NCBI GenBank assembly: GCA_963924555.1
Contig: OZ004584.1
Span: forward strand, 2,975,001-3,039,000
Reading direction: 5' to 3'
Length of the DNA stretch: 64,000 nt
Source: Crambe crambe
Taxonomy: Eukaryota > Porifera > Demospongiae > Poecilosclerida > Crambeidae
In this document: one piece after another, positions 23,142 through 35,711 of the stretch
How the letters are laid out: the number at the start of each line of letters is the position of its first letter
How positions within the stretch are numbered: the first letter of the stretch is position 1
Notes under the pieces: generated by a model
Told to the model about the DNA's origin: nothing
What the model saw: the letters and a program-made list of their open reading frames with translations, nothing else
Database searches by the model: none
Program-made: the position numbers and the translations under genes

Positions 23142-25493
23142 TTAGGATCGTGCATGACCATATGCACTATTACGTTCCATGCTTATGTGGTTTGGCTGGG
23201 GCACCACGTCATCATACACTGGGGGAGCTTTAAGTTTCTTTGACTTCTTTCTCCCTTTTAGAGTTCTCCTGTTCTCATGCTTCTCTTGACAGGTGGCAAT
23301 GACCCAACCCAGGAAGAGGCCAGCAAAGGCAGTGAATGGAAGCGTGAATACCATGGCTAGAACTATGGTGGTTATGTCATCAGACATGTCTATTTCAGGA
23401 TTTGTTGATGATGCTATTGTAGGAGGAATTGGAGCAACTGTGTATATAAAATAACATTTCAATGTACAATTATTACAGACATTATAGGGTACACGTCAGA
23501 CAATTCCTAGCATTCTGGGTAAAGTCAGTGATACCTGATGGGATGACCCGTGATTAGGGACTACAATGGAACTTCTGAATAATGGACATACTGGGTACCC
23601 AACATTTTGTCTCTTGTAGAAAGGTTGCATGTCAGCCTTGTACTAGCTAATATACTTTCTTTTCTTTTTTTTTTTTGGTTTGTCCTCTTTCATGGTATCC
23701 TTTATATTATAGCTAAGATTCAACTGCAGACACATTCAATGAATCATGTGGTGTGTGCTTCCTGAACACCTAGCTATATCTATTATTTGGTTGTTGCCAC
23801 TGTACTATGCACTAGCATTATATTGTGGAGAAATCCACTTACATGGTCCTGATAATCTTCCTTTGATTGGGAAGCCAATTGGCTCATTATCACTTGTCAT
23901 GAGCTGGACAGTGTAGGAACAGTTGTTTCCCTTAGGTTGGTAGGTGATGGTCACGTCTCTGCCATTTTTGTAAGCATGGTTTTTGACTTTGGTTGGAGAA
24001 GATCGTTGATCATGACATTTCAGTTTGGAGGTGATGTGATGGGGAGGAGCATTCCGGTGCAGATGTGGACGACATTTGATAGTTATGATGTTACCATCTG
24101 GAATAACTGCTATGGCATTCATCACTGAAAAATACACAAAAAGCTAACTTGTTAAAAAGTTTGTGGAGATTAATGAGTGTTTGAATAATTATAGCTAACT
24201 GCTGAGTTTTTACCTTTAAAATCTGTGCTCTCTGTGTCAGAGCACAGCCCATTATTAAATGTCAAGGTTACATTTCCTGGAAGTGATGCTTGTTGAGTTC
24301 CTAATGGCTTGGAAGTCTCAAAAGTGAATCTTGCTTCATTTGTTATAATTATCTCTTTACGTCCTGATCTTTTGGACAGAGATACGTTCACAATTACAGC
24401 TTCTCCACTCATAATTACCTCATCTGCCACCTGTAGATGTAGTTAGTACAGTTATCAAATCTAAACTGCTTATAGTAAAAGGGTAAAGGAAAAAAGACAT
24501 CAAAATTGAAATAATAGTAGCAGGCTCATTCTTTGATCTGTACACTTTACCTTCCACATTATATTAAGTACTAATCGTCCATTCTCATATCGATACGAGG
24601 TAGATGGTGACCCCAGAAAGAAATCCAAATATGCTAAACAGTTAACGATAGCAATGTGTAATGTAATAACTAGCTACAAGGCTAGATTTACTACACATGC
24701 AGGTATAGCTCACTACCTGGTAGCATTTTATGTTTTACTATCCTTAACGCTGGATACTGAGTGTTGGGGTAGGCTGTTAGGGCAGATCCCCTAAGAGAAT
24801 ATGTAGCATTTTGACAGAAATTCTGGGGTGGGCACTTTATAGTTGTTGCATTTTGACTCCCAGAACACTTCACAGATGGATCATTTTGGTCAATTATAAC
24901 AAATGATTTAATACATTGCCTTTCAGTTGAAGTTATGTTTATATTTATACTGAGTTCCGAAAGCTGACGATCACTTGTGGGGTAGTTATTTACAACAAAT
25001 GTCCACGTTACATCTGCATAATAATTATAGACATGAACAGATAGTTCACATTGGTGTAGTTTTCTAACCAATCACTTCAGCTGTTAAGGATTGCTGGTTA
25101 TTATCACCAGCACCCTCGCATGTTACATTAATGATTCCATTGGTAGCACTGAATGTAAGGAATGTTACCATGGTGTTATCATTTATCATAAATCCATCAA
25201 AAATGTATTTTGAGTGACTGCGAGGATATAGATTTAAAGGCAGAGCTTGAATATGCATATATTCTGTAATGTTTTCAGATTCTATCATCCAAAGATGATA
25301 CAGACCATTCACAGTGCATGTGAAGTTCACAACTTCTCCAGGGCAAGACACGATCCTAACACCATCATAACTCAGCTGAGAAGTTGATGCTAACACATGA
25401 AATAAAATAGCTATAGCATATGATTTATTATATTGCATGGATACCTAATATTCCAATCAAGAAAGAGAGCAGAGTGAGTACAACTAGTTTCAT
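23142..25493 (-). CDS. Receptor B: paralogue of receptor A, intact
   Basis: Seven minus-strand exons: 25493..25445, 25389..25069, 25013..24717, 24633..24551, 24430..24214, 24124..23843, 23437..23142. Exon lengths equal those of receptor A except exon 2 (+3 bp). The frame closes to 514 residues. The signal peptide reads MKLVVLTLLSFLIGIL. The Ig-like exon keeps its Cys residues (SCPGE, FTCTV, VTCEG). The TM and tail exon is identical to receptor A except Q-to-R near the C terminus, whereas exon 2 is strongly diverged (for example MIESENITEYMHI against KIRSENVSINMVI). Exons 1-3 lie inside the left palindrome arm; exons 4-7 lie outside it. Function unknown, as for receptor A. Confidence 0.85.
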
Positions 25494-26743
25494 CTGCAAT
25501 GGAACATTAAAGAATAAAGTGTAGCTACATGAACTTAAAATGACAATTTTTAGCTATGAGCCTGTGATATGATTCCCGTACCAAGAAGTAGTTTACTAAT
25601 TTTGAAATTGAAGGCATTAACTAATTAGGGACATTCAAGATTTCTAACAATTGACTTTCAGATTTCTGCCAACTATTTTCAGCACACACTAAATCTTTCT
25701 TGAAATCCTTAACACATTCAAGTATATTTATGGATTAGCTATGGCTTGCCGCATATCCACATTTTGAAGTGGTCGCTTGTGCCACGGTCCATGTGTGTTC
25801 ATTCTAACTACACCACTGGGTTATAAACTAATTACCTTTAGTTAGCTTCCGAAGCTCTTTTTGAAACCAAGATGCGATGCGACGCGATATTTTTTTGCGC
25901 ATGCGTACGCGTCTTTATTATATAGCCCCGCCCAATGGTGTCGCGAATGTCCGTATACCATCCGTATTCGCGGGCGTTTCATATCCACGGAGTGCTCTCC
26001 TTCCCCCGCCCCGGCCCCAAGAAAAGGAAGGTAAAGGGTCGGCTACGCCAGACGACCAGCGACAAACAGAAACCGTTGAAGGATGGAACTCGATTTTTGG
26101 AGCGATGTAAAAACTGGACACTAGCTGGACATGCTTGAATACAATATTTGGACAAAATAATATGGTCTGGTGACTCTAGCATGTACGACTTGTGTCATTA
26201 CATCATTACATCATATCATAGTATCTATGATTACATCATATCATGGCAATCATAAACCGTGCGCAAGTAATTTACGAGAACAGCTCTTGGAGAATCTAAG
26301 GATCAAGCCTTGGAGTCACAATCGTACATGCTAGAGTCAGCAGACCCTTTCTCCTTCCCCCGCCCCCAAGAACTAAGAGAATCCAACATGATAAAAGACA
26401 TCAACATGGAGGAGTTACCATAGCTAGCTAGCTACTGTGTATGCAAGCAGTCTGCTAGCACCACTGTTCAGAATCAATTTTATGCAAAAAGTTGTATTGA
26501 CTTTGACCTGTAATCACTGTCTTCCATGTGGTTTTTAGTTATCAGTCGAGAGTAATTCGGAAACATTCTTTTGACCACATCAAAAGAAATGAATTTGCCA
26601 CATGATAAAAAAAACTTAAAAGGCAACTCAATGCTTTAATAATACCTCAATTAGTTTTCATATGATCAGAATAGAGTGAAAGTGTGTATCAGATCAGAGC
26701 TGCTGAATGATGAACATAATAATTATAGTGACATTAAACCTCG
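25494..26743. other. Receptor B upstream region with a GC-rich block
   Basis: Holds the receptor B promoter side and an unusual GC-rich block (about 25,858-26,130) containing 'tttgcgcatgcg', 'tagccccgccc' and several overlapping open frames of about 67-77 codons. The block looks like a CpG-rich promoter or first exon from an older gene. No recognisable protein is present. Confidence 0.45.
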
Positions 26744-26950
26744 GCCAAAAAATTTAATAAGTTTGGTCCATGGTTCATGAAGTCACGTACCCCTCATCAA
26801 ACCCAAGGTTCTTCATCAACCGAGTGGGAGTGTTGTGTAGGTGGAGAGGAACTGCAGCCCCTTTTGCTGGCCTTTGCTCTATCGTAAGCTTGTACACTTC
26901 AATGGACTTGGGAGCTCTTGACATGTACACCACAGCCTGAGCTAAATAAC
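26744..26950 (-). pseudogene. Fragment of WRNIP1 terminal exon
   Basis: Reverse-strand sequence matches the last WRNIP1 exon (AQAVVYMSRAPKSIEVY, NLGFDEGY) with internal deletions and frameshifts. It lies opposite in orientation to the two WRNIP1 copies upstream. Mirrored at 58854-59060. Confidence 0.8.
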
Positions 26951-27136
26951 CTGTGTATATAGGATATGCACAACCATCATTAACATAGTAACTGTCTTCT
27001 TTGTACTATGGGACTTTCATTGCATGTGATGTATATTCAGAGAGAGCAGTAGCTCTCTCTATGTAGGGATGACACGGACAGCTGTGCATGCCACATACTG
27101 TATAGACTAATACAAAAGTGAAATTCTAGTTCCCCC

Positions 27137-27206
27137 ACTTAACAAAACCTACTGTGAAAGATTATCCAGCCACTTAACAAAAGCTACTGTGAAAGATTAT
27201 CCAGCC
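27137..27206. repeat. Two-unit tandem repeat, 35 bp
   Basis: Two consecutive units starting 'cacttaacaaaa' and ending 'gattatccagc', differing at one base. Confidence 0.85.
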
Positions 27207-27301
27207 TACTAGCTACAAAGTGCAGATCAAGTTTCAGGACCAGGGAGCTAACCATTTCAGAAATAAGGCAAGCAGGTAAGTCGCTGGATTCTTCTTTTCT
27301 A

Positions 27302-27328
27302 TTGTTGTTGTTGTTGTTGTTATTATTC
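27302..27328. repeat. (TTG)n microsatellite
   Basis: TTG trinucleotide run followed by TTATTATT. Mirrored as (CAA)n near 58,480-58,502. Confidence 0.8.
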
Positions 27329-27746
27329 TCCTTATACAACTATATCTCTCGAACCACTCAACCTACAGCTATGATTTCTGGATAAATCCACTCCAAATTC
27401 TACCAACTACAATCTTTTGTACTTGTCAATCCTTGAAAGAGCCAATGTAAAAGGAGACACTACAGAGCACAGTACTCAACTAAATTAATTATTGGAAGCC
27501 ATTTTTCAATAATATGCATGCACATTCTAATTATTCGAAATTACAATATTACTCAGCTAGTTAGTAGCTCCAGCTTGTACTACTACATGTAGATTACTCT
27601 ATTAACTCGGGGATTTTTGATTAACCTATCAATCAACCAGTAGACTCTATTTCAGATTCCTGTAACCTCAAGTAGATATAGCTCAACATTGCTATGCTAT
27701 TGGAGAAATATAGCTACATCTAAAATAACTTCTGTCCCTGCATATA

Positions 27747-28208
27747 CAAGTAAAGGGAAAAAAACATTTAAAAAAATGAAAGTTGATGTAGGGATGACAA
27801 AAAATAGTGTACAAAAAATAAAGAAACAAGGAAAGAAATTATTGGTTGATTTATTATCATCCCTACATCAAGCCAAGGAATTAGTGTTGACTAAGTAGCT
27901 ATCATAAGATGTTTGATAATTACCACAATGAAATATATAATGGTACAATCATAGTATTATGTGATGCTACTATAGCTAGGTAGTATTCATAGAATGTACT
28001 TGGTGCTCACATTATTGACTGAAAGGACTATCTCAACCACCTGCTAAAATGTGCTGAGAGTGACTGCTAATAGATTTTCATTATTGAAAAAGGACAGCCT
28101 CTCTAGATAGTCAACCATTTTCTTTTTACAATTTATTTTTTTGTACACTATTTTTTGTCATCCCTACATCAACTTTCATTTTTTTAAAGGTTTTTTTTCC
28201 TTTACTTG
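27747..28208. mobile_element. MITE with about 75-bp terminal inverted repeats
   Basis: 27747-27823 and 28132-28208 are near-perfect reverse complements. Each begins 'caagtaaaggaaaa' when read inward and contains 'gttgatgtagggatgacaaa'. The 310-bp centre has no coding capacity. It sits directly beside the truncated exon 6 of receptor C. Mirrored at about 57596-58057. Confidence 0.82.
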
Positions 28209-28248
28209 TTTTCTTTTTTTGTAATTAAGGCTATCTAATTCATAGCCC

Positions 28249-29771
28249 CGTAAGCATGGTTTTTGACTTTGGTTGGACATTTCAGTTTGGAGGTGATGTG
28301 ATGGGGAGGAGCATTCCGGTGCACATGTGGACGACATTTGATAGTTATAATGTTACCATCTGGTATAACTGCTATGGCATTCATCACTGAAAAATATACA
28401 AAAAGCTGTAACTTGTCAAAAAGTTTGTGGAGATTAATGAGTGCTTTAATATAACTGCTAAGTTTTTACCTTTAAATTCTGTGCTCTCTGTGTCAGAGCA
28501 CAGCCCATTATTAAATGTCAAGGTTACATTTCCTGGAAGTGAAGCTTGTTGAGTTCTTGAAGTCTCAAAAGTGAATCTTGCTTCGTTTGTTATGATCATC
28601 TCTTTACGTCCTGATCTTTTGGACAGAGATACGTTCACCATTACAGATTTGATAACTGTACTAGCTACACCTATAGGTGGCAGATGAGGTAATTATGAGT
28701 GGAGAAGCTCTAAACTGCTTATAGTAAAAGGGGTAAAGGAAAAAAGACATCAAAATTGAAATAATAGTAGCAGGCTCATTCTTTGATCTGTACACTTTAC
28801 CTTCCACATTATATTAAGCACTAATCGTCCATTTTCATATTTAATTGATATGAGGTAGATGGTGACCCCAGAAAGAAATCCAAATATGCTAAACAGTTAA
28901 TGATAGCAATGTGTTATCACAAAGTCTAATAACTAGCTATATATATATATAAGGCTAGATTTACTACACATGCAGCTATAGCTCACTACCTGGTAGCATT
29001 TTGTTTTACTGTCCTTAACGCTGGATGCTGAGTGTTGGGGTTGGTTGTTAGGGCAGATCCCCTAAGAGCAAAAATTCTGGGGTGGGCACTTTATAGTTGT
29101 TGCATTTTGACTCCCAGAACACTTCACAGAGGGATCATTTTGGTTGGTTATAACAAAGGATTTCACACATTGCCTTTCAGTTGAATCTATATTTATATGT
29201 ATACTGAGTTCCGAAAGCTGACAATGATTCGAGGGATAATTATTCACAATAAATGTCCATGTAACATCTGCATAATAATTATAAACATAAATAGCTAGAT
29301 CCACATTGGCATAGTTTTCTAACCAATGACTTCAGTGGTTAAGGACTGCTGATTATTATCACCAACACCCTCACATGTCACATTAAAGATTCCACTGGTT
29401 GCAGTGAAAGTAAGAAGCAATATCATATTGTTGTCATTAACCACAAATCTATCCACAGTATAATTATTGTGAAAAACTTTGAGGATATAACTCTGAAATT
29501 AGAGGTTTGAATTTCATAATAACAGACATGTTTTCAGATCTGATCATCCAAATATGATAAACACCATTCACTGTACATGTCAAGTTTTATGAGTTCTCCA
29601 GGGCAAGACACGATCCTACCACCTTCATTATAACTCAGCTGAGAAGTTGATGCTACATAACACATGAAATAAAGTAGCTAGCTATAGCATAATGATAAAT
29701 AATATTGCATGGATACCCAATATTCCAAACCAGGAAGAGAGCAGAGTCAGTACAACAGTTACTAGTTTCAT
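28249..29771 (-). pseudogene. Receptor C pseudogene (left arm)
   Basis: Same order as receptors A and B: signal-peptide exon (ATG 29771; MKLVTVVLTLLSSWFGIL), Ig-like exon, Cys exon, exon 4, exon 5 and part of exon 6. Lesions: a 1-bp insertion in exon 2 after GELIK, a 17-bp deletion in exon 3 after QNFC, a roughly 65-bp inversion across the exon 5 acceptor (about 28,642-28,708), and loss of the rest of exon 6 and all of exon 7, replaced by the MITE flank. It cannot make the membrane protein. An identical inverted copy is at 56033-57555. Confidence 0.85.
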
Positions 29772-30303
29772 CTGCAATGGAACATTAAAGAATAAAGTGT
29801 AGCTAGCTACATGATTGAAATGACTGTGAGCCTGCATGTGATATGACTCCCACGCCAAGAAGTAGCTAGTTTACAAATTTTGAAAATTGAAAGCATTAGC
29901 TAATTAGGGACATTCAAGGTTTCTAACAATTGACTTTCAGATTTCTTCACCACACACTAAATCTTTCTTGAAATCCTTAGTATATTATGGATTAGCTATG
30001 GCTTGCCGCATATCCACATTTTGAAGTGGTCGCTTATGCCATTGTCCATGTGTGTTCAATTTGAACTACACTTTCGAACTACACCACTGGACTATAGACT
30101 AACAAATAAAGGAAAAAATATTTTATTCTAAGTAAAAAAGAGAAGTAGGGATGGCTGTGTGCGGTTCAAAAAAGTTCAGCAACAAGAGAGTGAACTTCAG
30201 TCAAGTAACCCCTTACCCATCACCAACTACGAGGTAACTATTCCTACTTCACTCCCATGCATGATGAGATATAATTTAAATTAAGGGGCACTTCAGGCAC
30301 ATG

Positions 30304-30328
30304 CCCCCCCCCCCCCCCCCCCCCCCCC
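30304..30328. repeat. Poly(C) tract, 25 bp
   Basis: Uninterrupted C run. Its mirror at 55459-55500 is 42 G. Confidence 0.95.
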
Positions 30329-30613
30329 TTTAAGCCAGCTATGTTGAGTGAAACAGGTCTAGGAAGAGTTGGAGAAAGTCATTGCCCTGCTTTTATGGAC
30401 TGCCCCACTTCTTTAGTTGTTTTCTGCGTAGTTTTTCTTCACAAGTAGTGTAGTGGAGTACATGGACGTTAAATACATTCTCAGAGAGATCTTGCGGAAG
30501 GAAGCTGGGCATACTTCAAGACTGTGTGCACTTGAAGGTTGTCAGAAAAATTTTTTTCACAGGATATAGCTGGTCTATGCTTTCAACTTGCCCCTTGATA
30601 TTTCAACATAAAG

Positions 30614-30732
30614 AACTGCTAACTTTCTCAATTCCTGACCAGGTTTAATGCATCAACAGAGAGCTTACTACATGCTCTCTGCTGGTATGTAAGATCTGAA
30701 ATTTGCAAGAATTGAGAAAGTTGATAGCAGTT
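30614..30732. repeat. Foldback repeat of about 119 bp
   Basis: Ends 'aactgctaactttctcaatt' and its near-perfect inverted match 'aattgagaaagttgatagca' surround a second inner inverted pair (agagagc / ctctct). Probably a tiny MITE or a stem-loop. Mirrored at 55055-55173. Confidence 0.72.
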
Positions 30733-30817
30733 TAGCAAATGATCATGCTATAGTATAGGTACATATGGTCAACTAACTGTCAGTATGTGAATAGCTAGAA
30801 TACTGCTGTATACAAGT

Positions 30818-32760
30818 CTAGCTCAACGCATCATCATCAATGTCCTCGTCACTTTCCTCCAGGTCTGAATCTCCATTAATTTCGTCTTCATTTTCCGATT
30901 CTTGTAAAGGGTCCACCAAAAGGTCAGCTCCAAATACAGCATTCATGATGTTTTCTGAGTCATCCATGGAGAAGTCAGATGCAATGTTTATACAATGCTG
31001 GCAATCACACCCAGCTGAACATTCTTTTCCCTTTTTTTGGCAACTGCACCGATTTGTACTGCATCCGGAGCGACATTTGCACCCTTTAGTAAGGACTAAT
31101 ACTCTTTGTCATACAGCCCTAATATTCTCTTTACTGTCCCATTCTATTGTGGCAATGCCAATACCCCATCATTCATGCTCCACCCATATTGGGTGATAGG
31201 TTTCAGTATCAAGTTATTTTTGCCAGCCTGCCCCTACATGTGCATAATCCAGCAAGATCTTTTCCAATGAAGAACAAGTGCCTCATTCGAGGCCACCATT
31301 TCATTGTCGAATTTGGTTCTGTACCAAATACGTAGTTTCCCTGATGTTATTCAGCCATTTTGATGCTGGTCTTCATGTGAGTCACTTGTAAACTGCCTGA
31401 AGTGTATTTCAGGACTTTTTATATCAAAGGCGGAGGAGTGTTTCTTGAAATAGACTGTTCTAACTAACCTATAAAAGGCCAAAAGACCTTGTCTCCAGCT
31501 ATTTTCTAGGTCTATGTTAGCTAGCGAACCAGGGTTTGAGTGTCCACTAATGAACAGTGAGTGCTGAAGGAAGTACTTAAATAAAAGTAGCTTTTCCTAT
31601 CCCGCTAAAAAATGAAATGTAGTCACAACCAGTGGATATGTATAGGGCCTGAAGAATTTGAGGCAAATCCTGACTGCTCAAAAAGCCTAAGTCTGGGTCA
31701 TTCAGCAATGCATCATTTAGGCCTGAGAGACTAAGGTACCTCATTTCTCTAGAATCGTACTTGTTGAGTTGTACAACAACTTTTTTATTTCGTGCACTTT
31801 CCAGAGCTATGTCAATCATATAGCTAAACATCTGTATCTAGTGATAACACTAGAATCCTTTTTCGTACATGAAGCCACATACGAGTATCTGTTTCTTCTG
31901 AATTGCTGGTTAACCTAGGATCTGGTTATCGCTCATTTTTTCCTGTAACAAACCATGCAGTAGCTATCGGTAAGTTTACCTTCAAAAGCTCCAGCAATAT
32001 ACAAAGTTTGGTTTTCTTTTAGATGAGTGCTAGCATTCTGGAGAAGAGAAAATAGAAATACCACAAAATTTTTTTTGCAATTGCAGCAGTTCAGATAGTT
32101 CTCCCTCCACTTTTTGGTAGTGTTATCTGTTAGCTTAGCACATGTATGATTGGGTGGTATTGTGGCTGCTGCATCGGGAGGTAAGGAGTAATTATAGGAG
32201 TAGAGATGTTCCTGTATCTCAATTTCAAAGATTTTGTGATGTTACTCTTTTGGCCCTTCAAGGGAATCCCATCACTATCACTGATAGACAGAGGATATTC
32301 TAATAGCTGCTCCTCTGGTTTATGCACAGGCTGGCCTGTCTTTAGTGTGAACTGGATTTTCTTCTTCATAGCTGAGACTAACAACTTTTTATCATGTTCC
32401 AATTGGGATACTTTCTTGGTTTAACCTTTTTGACTGAAAAAGTCTGCAAAGCTTTTCTCCTGTTTGAAGCTTTGACACTCTGCTCCAAGAATGAAGTAGC
32501 GTATGTACTCATCTTCTCCAATTTTTCGAAAAATTTAGCAAGTCTTGATAATTTTCATCAGTGGCCTTTGTATCGGTAAAGGGGCTTACAAGTCCACGAT
32601 TTTTGGAAGCACTAAAAAATGCTGCATTTTCTAATGCAGTTATGTCAGATTTGACATTGATTTCCATTTTTTTATCCAGGTGATTTGAGGAGTACACAGC
32701 AATTGCGTCATCTGGTTTTTTTAGTGAAGCAGGAAACAGTTGCTCCCTAATGCTTCGAGG
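30818..32760 (-). pseudogene. Degenerate transposon-type gene with FEN-like nuclease and CxC motifs (left arm)
   Basis: Inverted twin of 53027-54969; see that entry for motif details. On this strand the order from 5' to 3' is the acidic EETDTR/LDTDV block, TGCDY...SGIGK, then a Cys-rich CxC block and an acidic C-terminal tail ending at 30,818. Several frameshifts and stops break it. Confidence 0.65.
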
Positions 32761-33742
32761 GATTTTGTTCTGTAAGTTATATACTTAGCAACTCTATTGA
32801 TGTAGTCCTCTGCGGTCAAAAACTTATCTCAAATCATATGCATGATCTCCTGGACTTGTCTGAGTCCCTTATGCTTATGTTCACCCAGGGATCTTTTGTT
32901 GTGAGCATTACTGGAAGGGTGGGTCATTCAGTGGCTATCGATGAGGCCCACGAGATGTTGATTAATAGGCAGTGCAAAAATGCAGTTGTTGAGTTGTATA
33001 ATGCATGGAATGCCTCTGTTTTCAGAGCAATTTGATAATTTCATCAAAAAAATGTCAAGCCTTGATGAAACTTGGAAATTCTGGGCACAATTTGTGTTTG
33101 TTGATGCCATGGCATATAGCTAATATGTAGTGGCAATTGGCACTTACGAACAGGCAGCACAAAACAAATGGCCCCATTATTCACTGCATTCGACCATCCC
33201 ACATGCTTAATGTAGTGTTGAGTTTTGAACGTACCTCTGGATGGTATGGTGGCATCCCCCACCCCAATTCAATGAACTTCAATAACATGGTAACTCCTGC
33301 TTTAGTTCAGCAAGTGCCACTGTTTCTTGCTGATTGAGAAGAAAATCTGAGATTTTATGAGCACAGGATGTATGTGAGGCACTAGGAGTTGATGATGGTT
33401 TAGTTCAGTAGTTTTGACTAAAGTGGGTAACTCTGTACCTGTACGAGGTTGTTTTTTTTTTGTCTTTTGGTGGCTGGTAGATCAGATGTGCAAGATAACT
33501 CCATATCTGCCAGTGCCCTGGTTCTCTTAGAAAACTAAGAGTTCTCTGTTGACCTCTACACTTGCTCTGAGAGAGACGGCAGCAGTTGAATACAGCTTCT
33601 GTGCCAACTACTGGTGTTTTTCTTACCTTTGACTACCCTAGCAAAGGCATTGTGGAAATCAATATTATCAGCTGAAACGACAGTGAAGCTGTCGGGATCA
33701 AGGCATAAATGCACTGTATGGTTTGTACATTTTTTTGTTGTA

Positions 33743-34209
33743 TGTAGGGTAGATGTGGGTATTATGAGTCAGCTATATAGGTATTGTTGCTCTTTTCTTG
33801 GAAATGGACCATCTTAGAATGCTGAAAATTGCTCCAGATATAAAATACGTTATGTAGAAGTAATGTGTGGGGAAAGTAATAAAAATATTGCATCTTGTAG
33901 ATAGGAGGCATGATCTTACATAACACACTTGGGAAGGTATTATGAGTCATAGGTATGAATTATGAGTCACTGGCTTGATTTTTGTCTCTAAGAATTGATA
34001 ATGTAGCTAAGATTTCTACAAAATAGAAATAGCTAATAACCTTAGATTACTTTTATGTTTATGCATGAATAAGGCATTTTCTGAATGATTTTATTCGATC
34101 AAAAAAATTAAGTTTTCATATCTAAAGTATCAACTCTTGTAGATTCTTATAAAGTGGTGAACCCATAATAGGGACTGACTCATAGCTAATACCAACACCT
34201 ACCCTACCT
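33743..34209. mobile_element. MITE spanning the inner end of the left palindrome arm
   Basis: Inverted repeats: 'tagggtagatgtgggtatta' at 33745-33764 and 'taataccaacacctacccta' at about 34188-34207. About 467 bp, non-coding, with repeated 'tatgagtca'. The palindrome match stops at 33,982, in the middle of the element; the right arm carries only the first half. Confidence 0.75.
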
Positions 34210-34379
34210 AGAGAGAGTGTCAGCTGATGAACAGACACCTAATCAATTTAGAACTTTTACAAGCAATGGTGATACATAAAACCAAGAAAGAAAAAAATAA
34301 GACCATAAAAGAGGAAAAACATTACTGTGAAATGAAAAAAAGTAAGGAAACAAGGGTGATGCAAAAAGGATCAATCTTT

Positions 34380-35711
34380 GTCCCTTAAGTCGGTAGGTGA
34401 TTGCCACGTCTCTGCCATTTTTGTAAGCATGGTTTTTGAAGAAGATTGTTGATCATGACATTTCAGTTTGAAGGTGATGTGATGGGGAGGAGCATTCCAG
34501 TGCAGATGTGGATGACATTTGATAGTTATGTTACCATCTGGAATAACTGTCATCACTATACAAAAAGTTAAAGTTTGTGGAGATTAATGAGTGTTTTAAT
34601 CTCACTGCTAAGTTTTTACCTTTAAAATCTATGGTCTCTGTGTCTGAGCATGATCCATTTTTAAAGGTCAAGGTTACATTTCCTGGAAGTGAAGTTTGTT
34701 GAGCTCTCAAGTGAATCTTGCTTTGTTTGTTATGATCATCTCTTTGCGCTCTGATCTTACGGACAGAGATACATTCACCATGACACCAGACCTTCTCCAC
34801 TCATAATTACCTCATCGGCCACCTGTAACAATATGAAAATGGACAATTAGTGCTTAATATACTGTGGAAGGTAAAATGTACAGATCAAAGAATGAGCCTG
34901 CTACTATTATTTCAATTTTGAAATAATAGTAATTTCCTTTACCCTTTTACAATAAGTAGTTTAGACCTCCCTTTACCCTTTAATATAAGTAGTTTAGATT
35001 TGATAACTGTACAGTGATCCAAGAAAATAATTATGCTGAACAGTTAACAATAGCAATGTGTTATCACAAAGCTAGATTTACTACACATGCAACTATAGCG
35101 TACTACCTGGTAGCATGTTTATGTTTAACATGATGGATGCCAAGTCTTGGAGTTGGTTGTTGAGGCTTCCCTTAAGGGTGCTCGCAACCCTCTGCCCACG
35201 AATGGTTGCTAGGGAGTATAACTCCAGAGCTGTTTAGAGGAGCAATAAGCAAAATATCCTAGCCATACAGTACCATGACATTACCACACCCACCAAAAGT
35301 ATGACGACTTGATGGGTAGTTTATCATGACAAATGTCCATGCATAATTATAGACATAAATAGATAGTCCACATACTTCAGCAGTTAAAGACTGCTGATTA
35401 TTATCACCAGCACCCTCACATGTAAATCAATGATTCCAGTAGTTGCAGTGATGTAAGAAATGTTACCATGGTGTTGGCATTGACCACAACGTCTTCATCT
35501 GATCAACCAAAAATGACACACACCATTTGCAAGTTTATAAGTTCTCCAGGGCAAGATACATTCCTATCACCATCGTCATAAGAAGACCATCTCAGTTGAG
35601 AATGATGCTAACACATGAAATAAAATAGCTATAGCATAGGATGTATTATATTGTATAGATAGCTACCTAATATTCCAATCCAGAAAGAGAGCAGAGTATA
35701 ACTAATTTCAT
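34380..35711 (-). pseudogene. Receptor D pseudogene
   Basis: Degraded paralogue. The signal-peptide exon (ATG 35711) has a deletion and reads into a stop (MKLVILCSLSGLEY). Parts of exons 2 and 3 remain with many small deletions. Exon 4 with intron 4 (about 34,829-35,018) is inverted relative to all intact copies. Exon 5 (about 34,620-34,820) and part of exon 6 (about 34,390-34,550) persist with gaps. Exon 7 is absent. A fragment of a TIR element (ttaagggtgctcgcaaccct) interrupts exon 3 near 35,170. Confidence 0.78.

Larger units (their letters stand above)
24657..33982 (+). repeat. Left arm of a large inverted repeat (9,326 bp)
   Basis: Matches 51805-61147 in reverse complement. Paired coordinates sum to 85,804 from the outer end to the C/G homopolymer and to 85,787 inside it. 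The only length change I find is the homopolymer (25 C here, 42 G there), which exactly explains the 17-bp difference. I saw single-base differences only in the outer approximately 700 bp (receptor exons 2-3). Encoded short frames in the rest of the arm are identical. Confidence 0.92.

Noticed and set aside
25935-26138. Small protein with a PKKRKV nuclear localisation motif
   Set aside because: The 67-codon frame overlaps other open frames in a GC-rich block, has no conserved partner outside the mirror copy, and a short basic motif arises easily by chance.
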